DNA of 5,995 nt from a bacterium (GTDB lineage: Bacteria > Oederibacteriota > JAJYGY01). The notes under the pieces are model-generated. The model was not told where the DNA came from. It made no database searches and worked only from the letters and a program-made list of their open reading frames with translations. Below are positions 1 through 5,604 of the stretch, one piece after another. The position numbers and the translations under genes are program-made. Where the stretch lies: contig JAJYGY010000241.1 of the NCBI GenBank assembly GCA_021790555.1, positions 1 to 5,995 of the forward strand, read 5' to 3'. Each line of letters begins with the position of its first letter. Position 1 is the first letter of the stretch.

Positions 1-176
1 ACCAGGTGCGGGGATTTCAGCAGGGCGGGGTAGTCCAGGTCCGGGTGCAGGTTCACGGCGCCGGGCTCCTGCAGGGGCAGGGCCGCCAGCCGGGCCCCGC
101 CGGCCCAGGCCCGCAGGGCCCGGGCCAGCAGCGAACAGCAGGCGCATTCGCCGTCGTAGACCAGCGTGGGGGTCAT
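1..176 (-). CDS. DCC-family (DUF393) thiol-disulfide oxidoreductase-like protein, 3' end cut by window
   Basis: I translated this short partial gene by hand from the minus strand; 58 residues are visible. It starts MTPTLVYDGECACC, which matches the N-terminal signature of the DCC/DUF393 family: a hydrophobic beta strand, then DGxCxxC. Here Asp8-Gly9 is followed by Cys11 and Cys14, with an extra Cys13 between them. Family members are usually about 110-140 residues, so roughly half is missing past the left edge. The family is predicted to have a thioredoxin-like fold with a redox-active cysteine pair, but few members have a known substrate. The ATG at 176-174 overlaps the TGA of the upstream SpeE-like gene (175-173) as ATGA, which indicates translational coupling in one operon. 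The family call rests on the motif and its N-terminal position; the role is not known. Confidence 0.8.
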   Translation of the reverse strand, partial: MTPTLVYDGECACCSLLARALRAWAGGARLAALPLQEPGAVNLHPDLDYPALLKSPHL

Positions 177-1072
177 TTTTTCCCCGTGACGTACTTCTCC
201 AGCCTGGCGAACTTGTCGAAGGGATTCCGGTCGGTGGAGACGCGGCCGCGGGTGGCCAGCACCTTCTCCTCCTCGGGCGTGGGTTGAAGCCGGTAGACCG
301 AGGGGGTGAAGGATTCCAGGGCGTGGCCGGCGCGGCGCATGGCCTTCAGGTTTTTCTCCAGGCGGGGCAGGGAGAAGGGGCTTTGGCCGGCCATGCGGTA
401 GGTCCAGCCCATGCCGAAGCAGGGCATGTCCACGCGCGCCGTCAGCAGGTGGGGGAAGACCGAGGTGAGCGTCTTGTGGATGGTGGCGAAGGATTCGGGG
501 AACAGGTGGTAGTTGTCGGTGTGAATGGACAGGATGCCGCCCCGCCCCAGGCGGTTTTGGCAGAGGCGGTAGAATTCGCGGGTGTAGAGCATCTTGCTGG
601 GGCCGTGCGGCTCGGTCAGGTCCACCACCAGCACGTCGAAGCGCCCGGGATTGTCCTGGAGCCAGCGGCGGGCGTCCTGGTAGACGATCTCCACGCGGGG
701 GTCCTTCAGGCAGCGGCGGATCTCCGGGTAGTGGCGGCGGCAGAAGTCCACCACGCCCTTGTCGATCTCCACCATGAGGATGCGCTTCAGGCCCTTGAAC
801 TTCACGGCCTCCTCGATGGAAAAGCAGTCGCCCCCGCCGATGATCAGCACGCTTTCGGCCCGGGGATGCGCCAGCAGGGGAGCCGAGACCAGGTGCTGGT
901 GGTAGCGGTTCTCGTCCCCCTGGCTGATCTGGATCTTTCCGTCCAGGAAAAGCAGGGTGCCGAAGGTGCCGTTCTTGAAGATCTCCATGGACTGGAAGGC
1001 CGTCCTGCCCCGGTAGAGGGAGGCGCCCCGGTACTGGTGCCCGAAATCGTTGGTGACCCACTCGGTTTTCAA
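173..1072 (-). CDS. speE: Spermidine synthase-like aminopropyltransferase with a divergent active site
   Basis: This 299-residue protein matches the polyamine aminopropyltransferase family, which moves an aminopropyl group from decarboxylated SAM to a diamine in the cytoplasm. The order is typical: an N-terminal beta-rich domain (about 1-55), DENRYHQHL (53-61), the nucleotide-binding loop GGGDC (79-83), VEID (101-104), an acidic residue at Asp133, and VVDLTEPHGP (149-158) followed by YTREFY. E. coli SpeE, recalled from memory, has DEFIYHEM, GGGDG, VEID and DCTDP. Differences here are Gly to Cys in the glycine loop, Glu to Gln in YHE, and Asp to Glu at the second active-site acid (Glu154). The Tyr-containing loop near 215-222 also reads differently (DMPCFGMG). 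The fold is clear, but the substrate could be another amine. The start is TTG with an AGGGGG ribosome-binding site 5 bases upstream; no in-frame ATG was seen just upstream, and the first internal Met is residue 29. No speD lies in the window. Confidence 0.85.
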   Translation of the reverse strand: MKTEWVTNDFGHQYRGASLYRGRTAFQSMEIFKNGTFGTLLFLDGKIQISQGDENRYHQHLVSAPLLAHPRAESVLIIGGGDCFSIEEAVKFKGLKRILMVEIDKGVVDFCRRHYPEIRRCLKDPRVEIVYQDARRWLQDNPGRFDVLVVDLTEPHGPSKMLYTREFYRLCQNRLGRGGILSIHTDNYHLFPESFATIHKTLTSVFPHLLTARVDMPCFGMGWTYRMAGQSPFSLPRLEKNLKAMRRAGHALESFTPSVYRLQPTPEEEKVLATRGRVSTDRNPFDKFARLEKYVTGKK

Positions 1073-1083
1073 ATCCGCCCCCT
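1073..1083 (-). promoter_or_regulatory. Ribosome-binding site supporting the TTG start of the SpeE-like gene
   Basis: Read on the minus strand, AGGGGG (1083-1078) lies 5 bases before TTG (1072-1070). This spacing supports TTG as the true start. The next internal Met (residue 29) would delete part of the N-terminal domain conserved in this family. Confidence 0.6.
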
Positions 1084-1141
1084 GAAATCGTGAAGGAAAG
1101 GAAAAGGCCAGGTTAATTCGGCGTCAAAATTTCGCCGCTCC

Positions 1142-1170
1142 TATATAGCCAGAAAAAGCAGGGCTGCCAA
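1142..1170 (-). promoter_or_regulatory. Candidate sigma70-type promoter for the SpeE-like/DCC operon
   Basis: On the minus strand, TTGGCA (1170-1165) is five of six to the -35 consensus. It is followed after exactly 17 bases by TATATA (1147-1142), an imperfect -10. The predicted start near 1135 gives a leader of about 60 bases. The -35 lies only 3 bases from the -10 of the opposing ppk1 promoter. Confidence 0.5.
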
Positions 1171-1173
1171 GGG

Positions 1174-1179
1174 TATAAT
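1174..1179 (+). promoter_or_regulatory. Candidate -10 box for ppk1
   Basis: A perfect TATAAT lies 32 bases before the ppk1 start codon, giving a leader of about 26 bases. There is no recognisable -35: the bases 17 upstream read AGAAAA. The promoter may therefore depend on an activator. I saw no PHO-box-like repeat, although the region is short and A/T-rich for this genome. A weak 5-bp inverted repeat (1184-1188 with 1196-1200) lies between the expected start and the Shine-Dalgarno sequence. Confidence 0.5.
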
Positions 1180-1201
1180 GGGGGCGGCTTAGGACGCCGC
1201 G

Positions 1202-1207
1202 AGGAGG
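1202..1207 (+). promoter_or_regulatory. Strong Shine-Dalgarno sequence of ppk1
   Basis: A perfect AGGAGG lies 4 bases before ATG 1212 and fixes the ppk1 start. It is the strongest ribosome-binding site in the window. Confidence 0.75.
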
Positions 1208-1211
1208 AACC

Positions 1212-3386
1212 ATGACCGACACGAACCTGGCCCCGGACCTTTACATCAACCGGGAAATTTCCTGGCTGGAATTCAACAGCCGCGTGCTGGACGAGGCCGA
1301 GAACGGGGACCGCCGCCTGCTGGAGAGGGTGCGGTTCCTGAGCATCGTGGCCTCGAACCTGGACGAGTTCTTCGAGATCCGCGTGGCCGGCCTGAAGCAG
1401 CAGCGCGAGGCCGCCGGCGACTTCCGCAACCCCGACGGGCTGACCCCCCACCAGCAGCTTTCCCAGATTTCGGCGCGGGCCCACCAGCAGGTGGAGCGGC
1501 AGTACCGGGTCTGGCGCGAGAGCGTGCTGCCGGGCCTGAAGGAAAGCGGCATCAACTTCGTGCGGAGCGAGGAACTGACGCCCAAGGAGCGCAAGTGGAC
1601 GGCGCGCTACTTCGAGGAACAGGTGGCCCCGGTGCTGACCCCCCTGGCCGTGGACCCGGCCCACCCCTTCCCCATGCTGCTCAACAAGTCCCTGAACCTG
1701 GCCCTGGCCCTGCTGGACCGCCGGCCCTCGGCGCAGGGGGAGCGGGCCGAGCGCCTGGCCCTGGTGCAGGTGCCCCGGACCCTGCCCCGCCAGGTGGCCC
1801 TGCCCCGCGAGGGCGGGGGCGAGGCGCGCCTGCTCTTCCTGGTGGACCTGATGCGCATGCACGTGGGCGGCCTCTTTCCCAGCCAGAAGTGCCTGGGCAT
1901 CTGGAGCTTCCGCGTGACGCGCAACAGCAACCTCTACGTGGAGGAGGACGAGGCCGAGAACCTGCTGGAGGCCATCGAGAGCGAGCTGCGCAAGCGCAAC
2001 AAGGGGCAGGCCGTCCGCCTGGAGGTGGAAAAGGGGGTCCGGGAGAGCGTGCTTTCGAACCTGGTGGAGAACCTGGGCCTTTCGGGCGACGACGTCTACG
2101 AGGTGGAGGGCCCGGTGAACATGCAGCGGCTGATGGCCTTGTACGACGAGACCGACCGGCCCGACCTGAAGGATGCGCCCTGGGTGGCCTCGTCCTTCCA
2201 GGAGGACGAGGAGGGGCTCTTCGCCTCGGTGCGCAAGGGCGACATCCTGCTGCACCACCCCTACGAGAGTTTCTCCACCGTGATGGACTTCATCGCCGAG
2301 GCCGCCCAGGACCCGGCCGTGCTGGCCATCAAGATGACGCTCTACCGCACCAGCAGCGACTCGCCCATCGTGCGTTCGCTGATCAAGGCGGCCGGAAACG
2401 GCAAGCAGGTGGCCGTGCTGATGGAGCTGAAGGCCCGCTTCGACGAGGAGGCCAACATCCACTGGGCCCGGGCCATGGAGGAGGCCGGCATCCACGTGGT
2501 CTACGGCATGGTGGGCCTGAAGACCCACTGCAAGACCCTGCTGGTCATCCGCAAGGAGGGCGAGGAGCTGAAGCGCTACGTGCACCTTGGCACGGGCAAC
2601 TACCATCCCCGCACCGCCCGGCTCTACACCGACGTGGGGCTGCTCTCCTGCCGGGGCGAGCTGGGCCGCGACGTGGCCGCGCTCTTCAACATGCTCACCG
2701 GCTTTTCCGGCGCGGGCGACCCGCCTCCCATGGAAAAGCTGCTGCTGGCGCCCCACGCCCTCAAGGACGCCATTTTGGAGAAGATCGGACGCGAGACCGA
2801 GGCCGCCCGGCGGGGCCTGCCGGCCCGCATTTTGGCCAAGATGAACGCCCTGGTGGACGCCTCGGTCATCGCGGCGCTGTACGAGGCCAGCCAGGCCGGC
2901 GTGCGGGTGGACCTGCTGGTGCGGGGCATCTGCTGCCTGAGGCCCGGGCTGCCCGGGGTGTCCGAAAACATCCGGGTGCGCAGCATCGTGGACCGGTTCC
3001 TGGAACATTCCCGCGTCTTCTACTTTGAAAACGGCGGCCAGAGCGAGGTCTGGCTGGGCAGCGCCGACTGGATGCCGCGCAACTTCATGGGCAGGGTGGA
3101 GGTCCTCTTCCCGCTGGAGGAGGAGGCCCTGAAGCGCCGCGTGGTGGACGAGATCCTGGCCGTGTGCCTGGCCGACAACACCCAGGCCCGGGAGATGAAC
3201 CCCGACGGCAGCTACCGCCGCCTGGCCCCGGCCCAGGGCGAGGCGCCCCTGCGCAGCCAGCAGGTGTTCATGGACCTTGCCCAGGGCAGGACCCTGGGAC
3301 TGCCCGGCCCGGAGGCGTTGCCTCCGGACACGGGCGCCTTGAAATCAGGGGAAAGCTCCGGTATGCTTTCCGTCCGCTCTTCCTGA
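1212..3386 (+). CDS. ppk1: Polyphosphate kinase 1
   Basis: This 724-residue protein is a clear PPK1, which reversibly polymerises the gamma-phosphate of ATP into inorganic polyphosphate. The N-terminal domain opens with YINREISWLEFNSRVL (11-26) and NLDEFFEIRVAGLKQQ (49-64). The catalytic core includes HHPYESF (348-354), IKMTLYRTS (373-381) and LKARFDEEANI (406-416). The phospho-histidine is His439 in KTHCK, matching E. coli His435. The second catalytic histidine is His599 in RFLEHSRVF (E. coli His592). Arg379 and Arg409 fit the Mg-binding arginines Arg375 and Arg405 with the same +4 offset. LGTGNYHPRTARLYTD (459-474) is also intact, so the enzyme should be active. E. coli PPK1 has 688 residues. 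The extra length here includes a tail after about residue 690 with no conserved motif, encoded over a hairpin and a promoter for the next gene. The start has AGGAGG 4 bases upstream. Confidence 0.97.
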   Translation: MTDTNLAPDLYINREISWLEFNSRVLDEAENGDRRLLERVRFLSIVASNLDEFFEIRVAGLKQQREAAGDFRNPDGLTPHQQLSQISARAHQQVERQYRVWRESVLPGLKESGINFVRSEELTPKERKWTARYFEEQVAPVLTPLAVDPAHPFPMLLNKSLNLALALLDRRPSAQGERAERLALVQVPRTLPRQVALPREGGGEARLLFLVDLMRMHVGGLFPSQKCLGIWSFRVTRNSNLYVEEDEAENLLEAIESELRKRNKGQAVRLEVEKGVRESVLSNLVENLGLSGDDVYEVEGPVNMQRLMALYDETDRPDLKDAPWVASSFQEDEEGLFASVRKGDILLHHPYESFSTVMDFIAEAAQDPAVLAIKMTLYRTSSDSPIVRSLIKAAGNGKQVAVLMELKARFDEEANIHWARAMEEAGIHVVYGMVGLKTHCKTLLVIRKEGEELKRYVHLGTGNYHPRTARLYTDVGLLSCRGELGRDVAALFNMLTGFSGAGDPPPMEKLLLAPHALKDAILEKIGRETEAARRGLPARILAKMNALVDASVIAALYEASQAGVRVDLLVRGICCLRPGLPGVSENIRVRSIVDRFLEHSRVFYFENGGQSEVWLGSADWMPRNFMGRVEVLFPLEEEALKRRVVDEILAVCLADNTQAREMNPDGSYRRLAPAQGEAPLRSQQVFMDLAQGRTLGLPGPEALPPDTGALKSGESSGMLSVRSS
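3309..3327. repeat. Perfect 8-bp stem / 3-base loop hairpin inside the ppk1 3' end
   Basis: CCGGAGGC (3309-3316) and GCCTCCGG (3320-3327) are exact reverse complements around the loop GTT. The hairpin is encoded in the unconserved tail of ppk1, around residues 700-706. No T-run follows on either strand, so it is not a classical intrinsic terminator. It could be a remnant of an older intergenic hairpin, an RNA-stability element, or a copy of a genome-wide palindromic repeat. Confidence 0.6.
3339..3367 (+). promoter_or_regulatory. Candidate promoter for the PAP2 operon, inside the ppk1 3' end
   Basis: TTGAAA (3339-3344, five of six to the -35 consensus), a 17-base spacer and TATGCT (3362-3367, four of six to the -10) form a good sigma70-type promoter. 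It lies within the last codons of ppk1. Transcription would start near 3374 and give a leader of about 70 bases before the PAP2 start, containing the 3404-3422 hairpin. This would make PAP2 and the genes after it at least partly independent of ppk1. Confidence 0.55.
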
Positions 3387-3403
3387 AGGGCGAAGGCATC
3401 CCC

Positions 3404-3422
3404 CCGGGCCGGTGCGGCCCGG
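3404..3422. repeat. Perfect 8-bp hairpin in the leader of the PAP2 gene
   Basis: CCGGGCCG (3404-3411) and CGGCCCGG (3415-3422) are exact reverse complements around the loop GTG, giving an all-G/C stem in the 59-base gap between ppk1 and PAP2. AAAACCCC follows on the plus strand, not a T-run, so a plus-strand intrinsic terminator is unlikely. It ends 13 bases before the PAP2 Shine-Dalgarno sequence. It may stabilise the downstream message or separate ppk1 and PAP2 expression. Confidence 0.6.
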
Positions 3423-3435
3423 AAAACCCCTTTCC

Positions 3436-3448
3436 AGGAAACGCATTG
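3436..3448 (+). promoter_or_regulatory. Ribosome-binding site and TTG start of the PAP2 gene
   Basis: AGGA (3436-3439) lies 6 bases before TTG (3446-3448). The open frame reaches back to 3164, but that extension lies almost entirely inside ppk1 and codes a low-complexity Pro/Gly/Arg peptide. Starting at the TTG puts a textbook signal peptide at the N-terminus, so this start is preferred. Confidence 0.7.
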
Positions 3449-4234
3449 AGTTCGATCTCCCGTCCCCTGCGACGCCTGCGCCCGGCGCTCCTCCTCCTCT
3501 GCCTCCTTTCCCCGCCGCCGGCCCATGCCGGCCAGCCCCTGGAAAGGGGCATCCTGCCCGCGGCCCTGGGGGGTCTGGGCACCTTCTGGACCACGCCCTT
3601 GACCTGGCGCGCCCAGGATCTGGCCTACCTGGCCCCCACCGGCGCGGTGCTGGGCCTGCTGATCTGGCAGGACGTCCCTGTGTACCACTTCGTGCACGAC
3701 GCCCGGGGGCCCTGGCAGGACAAGATCATGCCCTGGGCCACCTGGGGAGGCGAGGGCCTCACCGACGTGTGCGTGGCCGGGGCCGGCTGGGCCCTGGGGC
3801 CGGACGAAAGGCTTCGCGAGACCTCGGCCACGGCCCTGCAGGCCATGGCCGTGGTGGGCGTGGCCACCGCCACCCTCAAGTACGCCTTTTCGGCCGACCG
3901 GCCCTGGACCCGCACCGACACCCACCGCTTTTTCGACTACGGGCAGTGGAACCCCGGCTTCCCCTCCGGGCACACCATGGACGCTTTCTGCATGGCCGAG
4001 GTCTACGGAAGCCAGTACGGCCGCTGGTGGACCTACCCCCTGGCCCTGCTGGTGGGCTATTCGCGCGTGTACCTCAACGCCCACTGGCCCTCCGACGTGT
4101 TCTTCGGCGCGGCCCTGGGCATCCTTATCGGCCACCAGGCCGTGGTGCAGAGCCAGACCCAGGGCGCGCCCAACCAGCTTTTTTCCCTGAGCGCCGGCCC
4201 GGGTCCTGTCCTGGAGGAGAAGTTCAGGTTTTAG
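3446..4234 (+). CDS. PAP2-family membrane or periplasmic lipid phosphatase with signal peptide
   Basis: This 262-residue protein has all three parts of the PAP2 acid-phosphatase signature. These are Lys145 with Arg152-Pro153 (KX6RP), Pro173-Ser-Gly-His176 (PSGH), and Ser206-Arg207 with His213 and Asp217 (SRX5HX3D). His176 and His213 would be the general acid and the nucleophile. The N-terminus is basic (RPLRRLRP), followed by ALLLLCLL and a likely cleavage site after AHA (26-28). Further hydrophobic segments lie near 59-74, 106-117, 130-148, 197-210 and 218-234, with the active site presumably on the periplasmic side. The family removes phosphate from phosphatidic acid, phosphatidylglycerophosphate, undecaprenyl diphosphate or lipid A; the motifs do not say which. 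It follows ppk1 by 59 bases, probably has its own promoter, and is 24 bases from the next gene. The chain ends in Phe (EKFRF), as outer-membrane barrel proteins do, but no barrel domain is visible. Confidence 0.9.
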   Translation: MSSISRPLRRLRPALLLLCLLSPPPAHAGQPLERGILPAALGGLGTFWTTPLTWRAQDLAYLAPTGAVLGLLIWQDVPVYHFVHDARGPWQDKIMPWATWGGEGLTDVCVAGAGWALGPDERLRETSATALQAMAVVGVATATLKYAFSADRPWTRTDTHRFFDYGQWNPGFPSGHTMDAFCMAEVYGSQYGRWWTYPLALLVGYSRVYLNAHWPSDVFFGAALGILIGHQAVVQSQTQGAPNQLFSLSAGPGPVLEEKFRF

Positions 4235-4258
4235 TGGCGATTTTCAGCGAGGCTGCCG

Positions 4259-4954
4259 ATGGCCAAATCCTATTTCACGCTCTGCCTGGACTGCGAAGGG
4301 AAGGACTGCCTGATGATCGGGGGAGGGGACGAGGCCTTCGAGAAGTCGGTGCGCTTCTGGGAGGCCGGGGCCAACCTCAGCGTGGTGTCGCGGCGCTTCA
4401 ACGACGACTTCAGGGAATGGCTTGAGAAGGAGAAGATCCCCTACCAGGTTCGGGACTGGGTGGAGGGGGACGTGCGGGCCAAGTTCTTCGCCATCAACAC
4501 CATCAAGTCCGACCCGGCCGTTTCCCAGGCCATCTGGGACGCCTGCCGGCGCGAGAACTGCCTGCTTTCGGCCTACGACCAGCCCAAGGTCTGCAACATC
4601 GCCATGGCGGCCCTGGCGCGGGTGGGGAAGCTGCGCATCGCCATCTCCTCGAACGGACAGGCCCCCACGGTGGCCCGTCGCCTGCGCCTGACCATGGAGG
4701 CCGACCTCTTCGACCAGGAGTTCGTGGATTTCGTGGACTGGGTGGCAGAATACCGTGAGGACATGGTGCGCCAGGGCGTGGAGCCGCAGGAGCGCCGCCG
4801 CCGGCTGCGGGGGATCATGAAGGGGTTCCGCGTCACGGGAGGCTTCCGCTACCCCCGCGAGTTCCCCGGGCGGCGGGGCCTGCTGGGGAGGCTCCGCGAC
4901 CGCCTTTTTGGCAAGCGCATGCCCGTCAACACCTGGCCCGGCCCGAAAGACTGA
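4259..4954 (+). CDS. Precorrin-2 dehydrogenase / sirohydrochlorin ferrochelatase-like protein (CysG-N/Met8 type)
   Basis: This 231-residue protein matches the stand-alone CysG N-terminal/Met8 family, which oxidises precorrin-2 to sirohydrochlorin with NAD and in some members inserts Fe2+ to make siroheme. The NAD-binding Rossmann start is CLMIGGGDEAFEKSVRFWEAGANLSVVS (17-44). LSAYDQPKVCNIAMAAL (103-119) matches the NVVDAPK region of E. coli CysG, so Asp107 fits the catalytic Asp104. LRIAISSNGQAPTVARRLR (125-143) matches VAVSSGGTSPVLARLLR, with Ser130-Ser131 in place of CysG Ser128-Ser129. The family fold should end before about residue 200. A basic Leu/Arg/Gly tail follows (RRGLLGRLRDRLFGKR, 205-220) and could form an amphipathic helix. 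Whether it chelates iron or only dehydrogenates cannot be decided here. The ATG has GAGG 6 bases upstream and is 24 bases from the PAP2 stop, so co-transcription is likely. No hemA, hemC or cobA-like gene is next to it in the window. Confidence 0.85.
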   Translation: MAKSYFTLCLDCEGKDCLMIGGGDEAFEKSVRFWEAGANLSVVSRRFNDDFREWLEKEKIPYQVRDWVEGDVRAKFFAINTIKSDPAVSQAIWDACRRENCLLSAYDQPKVCNIAMAALARVGKLRIAISSNGQAPTVARRLRLTMEADLFDQEFVDFVDWVAEYREDMVRQGVEPQERRRRLRGIMKGFRVTGGFRYPREFPGRRGLLGRLRDRLFGKRMPVNTWPGPKD

Positions 4955-4957
4955 GGA
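4953..4957 (+). promoter_or_regulatory. Shine-Dalgarno of the methyltransferase gene overlapping the upstream stop codon
   Basis: GAGGA begins inside the TGA stop of the siroheme gene (4952-4954) and sits 5 bases before ATG 4963. The gap itself is the 8-base palindrome GGAATTCC. The arrangement indicates translational coupling. Confidence 0.6.
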
Positions 4958-4962
4958 ATTCC

Positions 4963-5604
4963 ATGCCCATCCAGGACCATTTCCAGTTCGTGACGCAGTC
5001 GGTGAGGCGCTTCCACACCACGGGAGCCCTGGTGCCCAGTTCGCCCTTTCTTGCCAAGGCCATGGCCTGGCCCCTGCGCGCCCGCAAAGCCGGGCGCCTG
5101 GACATCCTGGAGGTGGGCCCGGGCACGGGCGCCTTCACCGAGTTCCTGGTGAGTCAGATGAGGGACCGGGACCGGCTGGAATGCTACGAGCTCAACGGGG
5201 AATTCTACGGGCACCTCAGGCAGCGCCTGGGCAGGGAGAAGGGCTTCCAGCGCCGGGCGGGGCAGGTGGCCCTGCACCACCGAGACATCCTCAAGCTGCC
5301 GAGGGGCCGCCGCTACGACCTGGTCATCTGCGGGCTGCCCTTCAACAATTTTCCGGCCGACCTGGTGCGCGACATCATGGGCATCCTGTACCGCGCCCTG
5401 AAGCCGGGCGCCACGCTGGTGTATTTCGAGTACCTGTGGATGCGGCAGGCCAAGTCGGCGGCCTCGGGTTCGGCCGTGCGGACCCGCCTGGCCGCGGTGG
5501 AGAAGGTGCTGGAGGGCTTCCACCGCAGGGGGACCTACCGCGGGGAGCTGGTGTGGATGAACCTGCCCCCGGCCCTGGTGAGGAGCATCACCAAGGCGGC
5601 CTGA
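4963..5604 (+). CDS. PmtA-like SAM-dependent methyltransferase, probable phospholipid N-methyltransferase
   Basis: This 213-residue protein is a class I SAM methyltransferase. Motif I is DILEVGPGTGAFTEFL (47-62), an acidic residue ends the second strand (ECYELN, 73-78; Glu76), and the motif IV position reads VICGLPFNNFP (121-131). The N-terminal stretch TTGALVPSSPFLAKAMA (19-35) and the GLPFNNFP loop resemble the Rhodobacter-type PmtA family, which methylates phosphatidylethanolamine towards phosphatidylcholine at the inner membrane. KsgA/Erm rRNA dimethylases are related but carry NLPY/NPPY-type motif IV, not GLPF, so that reading is less likely. The YFEYLWM stretch (154-160) fits the late strand of the PmtA type. 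The 8-base gap to the siroheme gene and the Shine-Dalgarno overlapping its stop indicate an operon. The substrate is inferred from family resemblance only; the methyltransferase call is firm. Confidence 0.8.
   Translation: MPIQDHFQFVTQSVRRFHTTGALVPSSPFLAKAMAWPLRARKAGRLDILEVGPGTGAFTEFLVSQMRDRDRLECYELNGEFYGHLRQRLGREKGFQRRAGQVALHHRDILKLPRGRRYDLVICGLPFNNFPADLVRDIMGILYRALKPGATLVYFEYLWMRQAKSAASGSAVRTRLAAVEKVLEGFHRRGTYRGELVWMNLPPALVRSITKAA

Noticed and set aside
284..1093. A 269-codon plus-strand frame opposite the SpeE-like gene
   Set aside because: It is antisense to a gene with clear family motifs, and its composition (Val/Ala/Gly/His repeats) shows no domain.
1119..1137. A 5-bp inverted repeat (CGGCG/CGCCG) around TCAAAATTT in the divergent region
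   Set aside because: The stem is short and common at this GC content. It could be an operator, but nothing else supports that.
1113..3008. A 631-codon open frame on the minus strand opposite ppk1
   Set aside because: It is antisense to a fully recognisable PPK1. Its translation is rich in His/Gln/Gly/Val/Leu with no motif, as expected when high third-position GC removes stops from other frames.
1595..3028. A 477-codon plus-strand open frame within ppk1
   Set aside because: It is out of frame with PPK1, its translation is Gly/Pro/Arg/Ala low complexity, and it has no ribosome-binding site of note.
3404..3430. Reading the leader hairpin as the intrinsic terminator of ppk1
   Set aside because: The stem is followed by AAAACCCC rather than a T-run, so a standard terminator is not supported.
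3164..3445. Upstream extension of the PAP2 reading frame into ppk1
   Set aside because: The extension translates to a Pro/Gly/Arg peptide inside ppk1. The TTG at 3446 has a Shine-Dalgarno and puts a signal peptide at the N-terminus.
3212..4135. A 307-codon minus-strand frame opposite the ppk1 end and PAP2
   Set aside because: It crosses a gene boundary, is antisense to the PAP2 motifs, and has a low-complexity shadow-frame composition.
4849..5523. A 224-codon minus-strand frame opposite the methyltransferase gene
   Set aside because: It is the antisense shadow of a gene with clear SAM-binding motifs, with no recognisable domain.
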